From: Imbricaverruca yamaguchii
Taxonomy: Eukaryota; Arthropoda; Thecostraca; Neoverrucidae
Direction of reading: 5' to 3'
NCBI GenBank assembly: GCA_034440575.1
Contig: JAOTOL010001644.1
Coordinates: 2,832,501-2,896,500 of the forward strand
Length of the DNA stretch: 64,000 nucleotides
In this document: piece after piece, positions 23,637 to 35,800 of the stretch
Position numbering within the stretch: position 1 is the first letter of the stretch
How the letters are laid out: every line of letters starts with the position of its first letter
Translations under genes and position numbers: made by a program
Notes under the pieces: generated by a model
What the model saw: the letters and a program-made list of their open reading frames with translations, nothing else
What the model was told of the DNA's origin: nothing
Databases searched by the model: none

Positions 23637-26600
23637 GTGAGTGCGGTGTCGGCCGCTCAGAGACCACCGGTGAGTGCGGTGTCGTCAGCCCAGAGACCAC
23701 CGGTGAGTACCGTGACGGCAGCCCAGAGACCAACGGTGAGTGCGGTGTCGGCAGCGGATAGCGGGCGGTTGTGGGGTTACAGGGGCTGTCAGAAATTGTG
23801 GGGGGTTACCGGGAGCTGCCTGGCATTACAGGGTCACCGGAAGATATCTGGCGTTGTAAGGTCACCGGGGTTGTCCAGGACTGTTGGGTCAGGGTCGTTG
23901 GGAACTGATGAGGATTGTGAGGCGAACTACACGGGCTGTGATGGGCCAGTGTTTGCTGTGGAGTGTCGATTAAAACGTTTGTTGGAGGTTTGGTCGAGAT
24001 AATAGTGCGGTCGATTTTTAGTCGACTCGTGTATAACTGCCTCCTTGTCCGTGAAGTGTATTTCTATGCTAGTTTCAATAACGAATTAGTATGCCCTTTT
24101 GTATTGGCTACACTTTTTTAGAACGATAATGGTGCTTTGAACATCTTTTGGTGTCCCAGTCATCTTTTGGTGTATCATCTTTTTAACTTGTGAAGTACTC
24201 GAAATATACGTGCATGATTTCTCGCGGGCAGAATTAATTTACGATTTCGCAGGTTCCGTCAACTTGCTTGTCTTCGTAATCGAACTTAGTTGTGCAAATG
24301 ATGTTCATCAAAATGGACGCTAAATGATCACGCTTTGGTCGAAGCGCCATTAAACTCATAACTAACAATGTTCATAAAGACATAAAGACATAAAAGGTTA
24401 GTGCAACTATGAGCCACAAGGGCCCTTCTTGGTTGCACTCTGTACACTGAACCAGTTGCCCACCAAATCTGTCAATCAGCCCTCCCTGTAATACTGAAAA
24501 GCAAGCCCTCTGTTCTTATAATGATTGTCTATGCTGTTTTTTTTAAGATGTTCAATGTGCTGCTACTGACAATGTTTTCTGGCAGCTGGTTCCAGTGTTC
24601 TACTACCCTGTTGGTGAAGAAAGTCTGCCTTAAACTTGTTCTGCTGTGGTTAACTTTAATTTTGAATTTATGACCTCTGATTGCATCATTTCTGTTAAAT
24701 TCAAACATGAGATGAGATCTCCTCTCAGCCTTCTATATCTAAGTGAAAACATATTCAATTTCTTCAATCTTTTCTCATATGCCAGGTTGCTTATACCATT
24801 AACCATTTGTGTAGCCCTCTTTTGTACTCTCTCTAAAAGCTAACACTCTTTCATAGCTAGGAGCAGTATTCAACAATTTCTGATAAGCTTGGATGCAGTA
24901 TTCAAAATGTGGCCTGACATATGCACAGTAAAGCTTCCTGATGACTTCCTCACTTCCGTATGATACATTCCTGTTTATTGCCCCGCGCATTCTCAGTGCC
25001 TTCTTCCTGACTACCTTGGTCCGTTCTGATGCCCCCAATTTTGTGTTTAGAATAACACCTAAATCCTTCTCCTGTTGAGTCACTGATAGCACTTGGTCAC
25101 CCATCAAGTATGGAGCCTTGCTATGCTGCTTACCTACATGCATGATTTTGCACTTATTAAAATTAAATTTCATTTGCCATTCTTCGGACCACTTCACAAG
25201 TTCGTCTAAGTCTTTTTCAGCGAGATATGGTCATTTTGACCTGTTATTGCCCCAAAGACCTTTAAATCATCCGCCAATTTCCCAACTTTACTGCTTAGGC
25301 CACTTTCAATGCTATTTACAAATATAATGAACAGTAGTGGCCCCAGTACTGACCCCTGGGGGTCTCCACTAAGAACATTTTGCCATGATGACTTTGTACC
25401 ATTTAGCATCACTCTTTGCTGTCTTATCTGAAAGCCACAACTCTATCCATTTTAAGATGCTACCTGCAATACCATGGGCCTGAAGCTGTATCATTAACCG
25501 TTTATGGGGTACCTTGTCAAAGGTCTTAATAAAGTCAAGATATGCTACATCAATCTGATTTCCATGATCAAATTGTTCTGTGGCGAAGTTAAAAAAGTCC
25601 AAGATATTTGTGAGACACGACCGTCCTTTCCTAATCCCATGTTGAGTATCTTGAATCAATCTGTTTCCTTCCAGATAACTAACTATTCTATCCTTGATAA
25701 TTGATTCGAGTACCTTGCAGACTAGGGATGTGAGACTTACTGGCCTATGGTTTTCAACTTTCCCTCTTTCTCCTTTCTTGAAAATAGGAACTACATTTGC
25801 CCTTCTCCAATCGGTTGGAATTTCATTTTGTGAAACTGATCTACAAAATATTATACTAAGTGGAAATACCAGTTCCTTTTCAGTTTCCCGCAATACCATA
25901 GCATAAATTTCATCAGGTCCTGCTGCCTTGTTTGAGTTTATTTTCCTGATATGATTGTAAAGAACATCACTATCAATGAAATCAACATCATTTATCAGAT
26001 CACATGTCCCTGAACTATGGTGTACGATCGGCAGATTGGTCATATCTTCCAATGTAAACACTGATTTAAACTGCTTGCTCAGCTCCTCAACCATCTCACT
26101 ATCATCACCCAATGTAGTTCCGTCTACTTCCAGTGGACCAATTGTGAAATTAAACGAAAGTGCTTATCAGATAAAAACTAATGAAATATAATCAGAGAAG
26201 TAATGGCTAAACACCTATCCACAGCTTAGACTAGTGTACTGCCCTGTTCTGCAACGACTTGTCTGGAAAGCTGGAGCTCCAAACGGACGTGCTTCCACCG
26301 TGACACCTGGCGGCAAACTGTTCATCAAAGTTCATCAATGCACATCAGTGTCGTCTTTTCCCAGACCAGGTATCCAGGGCCTTGTCATGTGTGACTTTGA
26401 CCTTCCATCGTCCAAGAACGTTGGTTTGTGGTAGTTGAATTCGAGGCATTTTTTCTTGGATCAAGATACCTGTGCAAATTCCTTGGAACAACCAAAGTGC
26501 GTTGACATTCGCAGTGGTCGACAAAATCGGGTAGTCTGTTTCAGTCGTTGACGGTACCAAAACGGATCCGGCATATCTGCTACATCACGCTAAAGACTGC

Positions 26601-29600
26601 ACCACACCTTGATCGGGCCGTCCAACGGCTCGCCGCAGACCTGACCTCCAGTGACCCATCCCAGGAACTGATCGGTGTTGGTCGCCTTGACCTTGACCGG
26701 AGCCGGACCGGTCGTGCAGCGGCGGTGGCCAGACTGACTTGTCAGCTGGCGGCGGGTGTGTGCGTCACGCGGAGTTATGAGCCCTGAGCCCTGATCCTCG
26801 AACCACGAACCACGAACCACGAACCACGAGCCACGAGCCACGAGCCACGAGCCACGAGCCACAAACCAAAAACCAAAAACCACGAACCTCGAGCCACAAA
26901 CCACGAGCCTCGATCCTGGGGACTGGGCCCCTAGCCACCCAGCCGCCGGCGACGCCGCCACCCGATTCCACATCTGACAAGAGCACCCGCCATCGCCGCC
27001 CACCAGCAGGCTCCAATATCAGGCCACGATATTGCGTCACGGCCGCCGCAGATGATCATTGGCTGTCTTTATGACCTGAGGCGGATATATTTCACCGGCT
27101 GATTAGTCGGTCAGCGCCTGCCGCGGCACCTCGCACCTCGCGCTGGGGCGACACTGGATCGTGTCGCGCCATTACCCGGCGGCGGCGACTGCCGACGGTG
27201 CGGCCGGTACGCCTCGTTTGGCAGACATCCGCTCTGATCCTCTGGATGTGACCCGAGGCTGGGCCGGGCCGGGCCGGGCCGCTGAAGCCGTCTGTGCCGG
27301 GCGGCGGCGCAGTGTCGCCAGCAGCTCTTCACACTAAACAGCGGCACACGCTGTGATGGATAGGGCCCGGGACGCAGTCACATTGATGTGTCGTGACGTC
27401 GCACAGAGAAGCTGTGACGTAGTCGCACGGAGGTGCCCTGACGCAATCACACGGAGATGCCATGACGCAGTCACACGGAGGCGTCGTGACGCAGCCACAT
27501 GGAGGTGTGACGTAGTCGCACGGAGGTGCCCGGGGGTGGAACAAATAGGCACGGAGAGTCAGAGTTATAAACGGAGTGAGGCGATACATGTGATTTAACC
27601 AGATTTTGCTAAATCTTGGCGTTCTTGGGGGAAAATCTAACGTCTAACTGTGCGGACTATTTTGACACTGCTATGGCACGATGAGGGCTATCCGCGCTGC
27701 GACAAGGGATCGGCCAACTAATAGCCGAACTGATTAGGATGATGCAGGACTGACAGCAACAATGAAGTAAGCTTTTAACAGAACAGGATGGAATAGGCAG
27801 TACGTTCACAATAGCCAGTCGGACGGATGTCGAGAGAGGAGTGGACGGTGATCCAACCCACGCGATCCTGTACTTCGTGTCTGTCGTATCCCCGCGGCGG
27901 CTGTTTCCGGACGCCCCGAGCCTACAATCAAGTCAACGCGGAGGGTTACGGCCACTACCAGCCAATGCTGGTGAACGGAAGGGAGACATTGTGAACAAAG
28001 TACAAAGGCGGTGTGGACCTAAATGCTAATTTCGCCGCCGGTGCCCGGTGCTCGGTGCAGCGAAGTCGTGCCGACGGGTCACTGCGCCGTTTGCCGCCGC
28101 ATCTGATATCACATTCCGTCTGGCCGGGCATCGGGCGGCAGATCTCGGGCACCTGCGTCACACAGCCGGGTCACGGCGGTCAAAAGGTCACACAGCCGGG
28201 TCACGGCGGCCACACGGTCACACCCGACCGGGTCACGGCGGTCACGGTCACACCCGACCGGGTCACACCCAACCACCGTCTGCTTACGGGCGGGCATCAA
28301 AACACGCTTATCTAGTGCTTCCTCAGCGGCCAGCAAGGCGTACGGCTTCGTGATGCATGCCAGCAAACGCACTGACCCAGTGCCTCCCCCAGCGGCCAGC
28401 AAGGGTTACGGCTTCGTCATGTACGCCAGCAAGGAGGTGGCGTTCCACGCGAAGAACCTGCTGGACGGCAAGATGATGGGCGGCTCGGCCATCATCTGCG
28501 ACTGGGTCGATCCGACCCACACAACCATCAGGTCAGCTGCCCGCAGGCCACGACCCAATCCACACCACCATCAGGTCAGCTGACCGCAGGTCTCGACCCG
28601 ACCCACACCACCATCAGGTCAGCTGCCCGCAAGTCTCGACCCGACCCACACCACCATCAGGTCAGCTGCCCACGGGCCACGACCCGACCCACACCACCAT
28701 CAGGTCAGCTGATCGCAGGTCTCGACCCGACCCACACCACCATCAGGTCATCTGCCCGCAGGCCACGACCCAACCCACACCACCATCAGGTCAGCTGCCC
28801 ACGGGCCACGACCCAACCCACACCACCATCAGGTCAGCTGATCGCAGGTCTCGACCCGACCCACACCACCATCAGGTCAGCTGCCCGCAGGTCACGGCGC
28901 AGGCCGGCTGTCTTCTGCGTGACGTCATACGTCGGACGCGCGACTGTTGCTCAGCGCGCAGCCGCTGGAGCGTCTCCTTCTGTCCGTCGCTTGTCTCTGT
29001 CTCTCTCCATCTCGTTTCTCTCGCTCTCTTTCTCTCCCTCTCTCTGTCTGCGTCTTTCTGCCTTTGAAGCTGTCCGATTTGCGCTCGTTTCTTTGTTTCA
29101 CTATTTGTTTGTGCGGTACGTCGTGAAGACGGCCAGTCGGCGCCAGTCGGCAGCTGGCCGACTGGCCGGCTGGCCGCTTCCGGTCTTGTTCGGCCGCTGT
29201 TTCCTCTATTCCTGTAGTTAACGCCCTTGGCCTCTGTGGTTTTCAGATCTTTGCATTCCAAGTGTTTGCACGTCGCGAACCTGCCGGACGGCTATAAGAA
29301 TATGGCCGAATTTAGGCAGCTATTCTCTTGCATACAAAACCCTCCTTATTGCCAAGTAAGTATACGATTTTTTAACTTCCTGAGCTGCTTATGTTGTAGA
29401 GTGCTTGATATTGCTTGGACATGTGTTGCCATCATTCAATGACGATTCTGCGTCTGTGTCTGCGTTCGCCAATTTTTGGCAGTGTGCCGCTAGCGAATGA
29501 GCTGCTTTTCGGACAAGTGTACATTTTGTCTCTTGGCTTCTTGACAACTGACTATTTTGAATGCTTGCCCCTAATTCGATTCGCTCCAGTTGGAACTGAC

Positions 29601-29858
29601 CCACCACCTGGCAGCTCTTGTGTCTCTCTGTCTCTGTCTTGTGGCTGATCGGCACACGCCTCGGCGGCCGTCGACTGTGTGGTGAGCCGGGAGGTATCGC
29701 GCCTGTCTGGCCGCCTCGTCAAATCTGACAGCCGGGAAAATCACCGCAGAACTGATAAACCGCCTTTCTGCCCACTGCGTTCATATTGATCCTGTCCATC
29801 GCCGACTGATATGTTGACCGAGGATTGTGTCGTATTGCTGCCTTAGCCATCGTATACT

Positions 29859-29889
<31 letters not shown>

Positions 29890-32800
29890 CGCGCGCGCGC
29901 GCGGAGTCCTGGGCAGTTCTTCAGAGGAAGGCCTGATTATATTTAGCCGGTAGCATACTATTAGTTATGGGCGCTAAATGACCAAACATGGTCGATGCGT
30001 CCCAAAACTCAACCGGCCAACGAATGGTGGGCATGCGGGAGAATGACTGTGTGCGCCAATCCCCGTACTGGAGACGTGTCTGCGCCACTGAGTACAGTGT
30101 GGTGGCGGCGGCGGCGACTCACCGCTTCCGATTCAGCTTGGCGTGGTGGGCGGCGCACGCTGGCCGGAGAAACATGACGTCGCTGTTCTTCGCCTGGTTG
30201 TGGCCGACGCATTCTCGCGCTCGCCGCCGGGTTGTTTGTGAAGCGGCAGTAACGAGTGACAAGTGGGCCAGACGCACCGACAGAACACAGGTGTGGCCTG
30301 AGTTCTGTTTATCCGCCGTATACACTGGGTGATTGACGAGCCGGCGCGACGGTGGTGCCGCCGTGCGGCTGCGCGCGACAACAGCTCGCTGCCGGCGCGT
30401 CTGCCGGCGACGAGGGATCCGTGGGCGAATCCGCGCTGTGTCATCCGTTCGCCATCCTCTCTCCACCAATGAGCCGTTCTGTCGCCACTTTCCCCTGCAT
30501 ACTCACCATTCTACCGTCAATCTGCCACCAACGGACCAGCCTCTGCTGACTACCACCCGGCGACCATCTGTTAGCCACAGTCGATCCTTCCATCCTACCT
30601 GTCATCCCCAACATCGGAGACACTGAACATCCGTCACTTAGACACTCAGTTGTTTCACAGTTCAGGCACTCAGTAGCCTCTCACAACCAACCGGACGACT
30701 CGAGACTCCATGAGCTCGCGCTTAGCAGATGAGTTGTCGCTGTATGGCGGCGGGGCAGGCGTTCATGCACCGGGACAACTTGAGCCTGCCGCGTTCATCA
30801 ATATTGGTCGTCCTGTGGATGGGGCTCGTCAGGGCGACGGGTGCCGCGTCGGTGTCGGCGGCGGCTCGCCCGCCGTGTCGCAGCCGACAGCCGAGTGGTC
30901 CCCCGGGGATCGCCGTCGACAGTGACGCGGCGACTTGGGCGGCCGTCGAGAGGGGCGCGTCGGCGGGCCGGCCCGGGTGTCGGCCGCCCCATGTCGGCCG
31001 CCCCGGACATATCGATTCCGAACACTCGGCAATCAGCGGCCTGATCCGGCGCCGTCGGTGGCCAGGGAACCGCTCGGCCGGAGAACTGGCCGCGAGCACG
31101 AACGCTGGCCGCCGGGACGCTCCGGAGCGCTGTTAAGTGCCCCGAGGGCTGATATACCGGGCCTGCTGCTGGCCAGCCGGCCGAGGACGCAGTCGGCCTG
31201 CGGTACTCAATGGTGCGGCTGTCGGACGTGTGGCGCCACAGCCGCGGGCTATCGGACGTGTGGCGCCACAGCCGCGGGCTGTCGGACGTGTGGCGCCACA
31301 GCCGCGGGCTGTCGGACGTGTGGAGCCACACCCGCGGGCTGTCGGACGTGTGGCGCCACCGCGGGCGTCGGACGTGTGCACAGCCGCGGGCTGTCGGACG
31401 TGTGGCGCCACAGCCGCGGGCTGTCGGACGTGTGGAGCCACAGCCGCGGGCTGTCGGACGTGTGGCGCCACAGCCGCGGGCTGTCGGACGTGTGGAGCCA
31501 CAGCCGCGGGCTGTCGGACGTGTGGAGCCACAGCCGCGGGCTGTCGGACGTGTGGCGCCACAGCCGCGGGCTGTCGGACGTGTGGCGCCACAGCCGCGGG
31601 CTGTCGGACGTGTGGCGCCACAGCCGCGGCTGGGTTTCTGTCCGGGCCGTCAGCTGTAATTTATTTGGGTATTCACTCAGGAGGGCCGACGCCGGGTCCC
31701 CTATGCCCCCTTCCCCCACACGAGGTGTCGACTCGCACACCCGTGGGAAACAACATTTGCCGTGAGCGTCGTGCGGCGGTCGTAGCAGGTCGGCGCTCGA
31801 CATGGCTGCTGGACCGGACTAGACTGCTGCAAGTGGGCGGGTCAAGCTTGTTACAAGTGGCCGTCAGCGGCTTCTCCTGGTCATGACTGCTGTGGCGTGG
31901 GCGGGGATGTATCGGAATGATAGTGCACGCATGTCGGCGGACTGCGCAGACAGACCGACAGAACAGCGAAAGGCCGATCGTGGTCGCCCACATTGCTCTG
32001 CGAATCGTTCCGTGTGCTTCGAGCGAACGGAGGGGAATCAGTGGGCATATTGGGAAGGCATGCAAGCAAGTCTGTCTGCGGGTTAGCGGTGGTTACAATT
32101 CGCCTGTAAAGCGGCAGCATCTGGTCTGCGGGTTAGCGGTGGTAGCATTTCGCTTAGAAAGCGGCAGCGTGTGGTGGGTAGCCGAGTGGTCCACGCTGGT
32201 GCATCGCCTATGTCGGGAAGATAGTCCCAGCATGGCGGGGCTGGTGGGACCCGGACCATGGCGGGGGCACGGCCCGGGATGCTGTCGTGTGCGACTGCTG
32301 CTGACGGATCAGCTGCCACGGGCCTATGATGACGTCACCAACCGATGTGCCTGACCATTACCAGGTCAAGACCATGGCACCACTGACCGATGTACCTGAC
32401 CATTACCAGGTCAACACCATGACACCACTGACCGATGTACCTGACCATTACCAGGTCAACACCTGACACCACTGACCGATGTACCTGGCCATTATAACGA
32501 TTACACATTGCACTGACTTACAAGGTCGACATGGCAACGAAGACGGCCGGTTCGCTGTCCTCCAGCTGGTGCTGGTGCTGGTGCTGTTCGGTAGAGTTGC
32601 CGGTTTGTCTGTTTTCAGCCGGCCGGGCCGATAATGCCGCTCGGCGCCAGAACAGAGAGCGGTGCGTTTGCCAGCGTCTGGCGCGGTTTGAGTGTTGTCT
32701 TTGTGTGGCTGTCCTGTGCTGGTCCGCTCCGCTCCGGTCTGCTCCGGTCCGCTCAGGTCCGCTCAGGTCCGCTCAGGTTCGTCACCTGTTCGGACCGCGT

Positions 32801-35800
32801 GACCGATTGGCTTTGTCAGCGTCTCAAGCGCGCTCATTGTCCCTGCTGATCACTCATTGTTTCGCCGACTGCCAGTTGAACTCATCGTTGCATCCGCCTG
32901 AAGTTCCGTTTCCACCTTCCACTCCATTACTGCCACGATTCCGATATTGCTATCGCTCGGCACTATACAATGCCAGTTGAGCACTTTTCCACGTAGTGTA
33001 TGATCTGCAGCCAACCATTGTGCAGTGTTGCCCACGGTGTTCCATGCGTGTGGTCTTGTAAATCTGTCCCGTCTTGCCCCTGGGAAATCATACACCCGTT
33101 CTACTTCACGGTATATGGAAATCAGCATGTTAGGTGGTCACGCCGTTCTTTTCCCGTGGATCCGCGTCGCCAATTCATTCGTATTGCTATTATTGGTATC
33201 CTAGCATAGCTTCACCTGGAATTATGTTGGTACCACCCAAAGCAAGGGAATCAATGAAATTTGGACCGGTAGCGAGTTCACTTTTGTTGCGGGAACGTGG
33301 TCGGTGCGGATGTGGAGAACGGCCCGAACGTCGGCTCTGGGTTTCCGTCTCGTCGTCGGTGGGTGTCCACTCTGTTTTCCACCCAGTCCCGGCGTCCGGC
33401 TGTGATTCCGTGTCCGGTGATTAAGCGGCGAACGAGGTCGGCGGGCGGCCGCCCCCGCCGTCTGGTGCTCAGTTGAGTCCCGGCCCGGCGGACCCCGCGC
33501 CGTCATTAGGGTCGAGCGGCGCCGGCCGAACGTGACCCGGGAGGCGATGCCACTGCTCGCTAGCTGCTCAGCTGCCCGCCGCACACGCTGCAGCCCGCCG
33601 TCGGGCCGGCCAAGATTGATTGTGGCCCCGGTAATTTCGGTCCAGTGACCTTTTCGAGCCGTATCCAGTTCACCATGGGCTGTCGACAGCCACCGGTCGT
33701 GAGGAGATAGCCGTCTGAACTTTTGGCGGCCGAGTGATGGCGACAGCTGGCCCGCCATCGCCACCTATTTCGGCCTCCGCCGCCTGTATCAGAGCTGAAT
33801 CGTGTGACTGGGTGGTCCTTGGCGTCGCCCGTCGCCTGTGTGATGGTCGGGAGTATGTTGGAGACGCCTTCGATGTCTGCCCTGGCGACGCTGACACCCC
33901 TCAGATGGCAGTCTGACACAGCCGCCTAACCGCTGCGGTGTCGTTCCAGATCGCGCTGAAGAACGGCTCGCCGCAAGACTGGGGTCTGGTTGAGTTCATG
34001 TCGGCCGACGTGGCCGAGCGCACGCAGCAGCGCATGCAGGGCCACGCGCTGCGCGGCTCGCGGCTGCAGGTGCACTTCTGCATGCCGGGCGTGCGCGCCA
34101 TCGACATCTACATGCGGCTGCTGAACGATGCGGCGGCGCCGCGCTCACGAATGGCGTTGCTGCCCGACCCGCCGGCGCCGGCCGTCTACCAGCAGATGAA
34201 GAGCCTCAGCCAGCAGAACCCGACGTTCGCGCAGAACCTGCAGAACATCGTCACGTCGCAGATCTCCGAGCTGCAGCAGGAGATGGCGCAGGCGCAGGGC
34301 GGCTTCGCGGGGCCGCCGCCGCCGCCGCCGCCGCTGCAGCTGCCGCCGCCGCCTCCGCCGGCCGTGTCTGTAGCAGTGTCGCCGCGACCACCGCCGCCAC
34401 CGCCGCAGGCCATCCTCGGTCAGCATATGCTGTTCCCGGCCGGCATGATGGGCCTGCTGCCGCCGCCGCCGCCTGGTGGCGCACACCTGCGCCATTTGGC
34501 GCCGCCGGTACGTACAGAGCCCGACACGCCTGCCTGCTGTCACCGGGCCGACCGTACAGAGGCGCGCCTCTGCGCTGACTGCATGCATTGCCCTGGCTGG
34601 TGGCCGTCGCCTGCGACTTGGCTTGTGTCGTGTGTCGGTCGGGTGTGAAGGACCAGCTGCGGAGGGCACACGTGCTGTGTGGTGGCAAATGGTTGCATGT
34701 TTACCGAGCGCATCATTAGGCGATCAGCGCTTACCTTTGTGGCGTACGATTCGTCAGTGCTAGTCGGCATGCGACAAACGAATTAGGTGGATGGAAAGAA
34801 AAACTCGCCCAAGAACGCTCTACAAATTAGTGCTCTAGAACGTAACAGGAATATAACGTCTTGGCTGATAGCTTTAAGTAATTTCTCAAATATTTTCTGA
34901 ATCTCGTCTGTCCCATAATCATGCTCCGCGTAAAGCAGTTTGTTTGGTTCTTACTCACCTCCATGTCCTGGTGACACAATTTCTTTCCGAGATATAGCAC
35001 AGTGGGCTCAACTTGCCTATTGTACCACTAAATATTTTAGCAGAATTGTAGCCAGACGGCAGCTGATAGTTTGTGTACATGGTCACCACCTCTGGGCATG
35101 GTTGGAAGATCACCAGAAAAGTTGTTACACATTGCAAGTTAGGGTGGAATGCTTTGAAAACGTCGTTGCAGGAGCCAGCTTTGGTGTAGCCACTGCAATA
35201 TTATATTATCCGGACATTGTTAATTTCTTATGTTTCACCAGTTTGATCAGCAAGGCGAGAACTTTGAACAGAAATGCGCTTCCAATTGTAGAAATGAACT
35301 TCAACGAAGACATAAACAACTAAATGCTTTGCAGCCACCCACGTATGCGAAGTCCCAAACCATGTGTAACATGGAACATTCCTTCCAGGGTAATACACAC
35401 GCCGGTCTATTTCCCAGCTGATCAGTTGGCGCCACTTTGGCCGACGTACTTCACCAGAAGTGACTGAAAAACTCACCGGCGGATAACCATCCAGGCCGCA
35501 GCACTGTGGTGCTAGCTGCTCGTTGCCATGATCCAACTGGCGAAGAAGTCTGGCTTCTGGGCTGACCTGAGGGAGGGGAGAGGCACAGCCGCCGTCAGCT
35601 GATGGATGGAGTCGGAAATTAGCCCGCGTACGAGCGTGCGACGGCACTGCCTCTGTATGGCTGAGGGGGGGGGGACCGGCACAGCGAACTGGCCTGTGTT
35701 ACCCCTGCTGGCCAACGGCAGACGATGGGGCGAACTGGCCTGTGTTACCCCTGCTGGCCAACGGCAAACGATGGGGCGAACTGGCCTGTGTTACCCCTGC

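Noticed and set aside
30765..31136. Small secreted protein in the raver intron ([20 protein letters not shown] start)
   Set aside because: The N-terminus looks signal-like, but the rest is GC-driven Arg/Ala/Gly sequence without conserved cysteines, open in other frames too.
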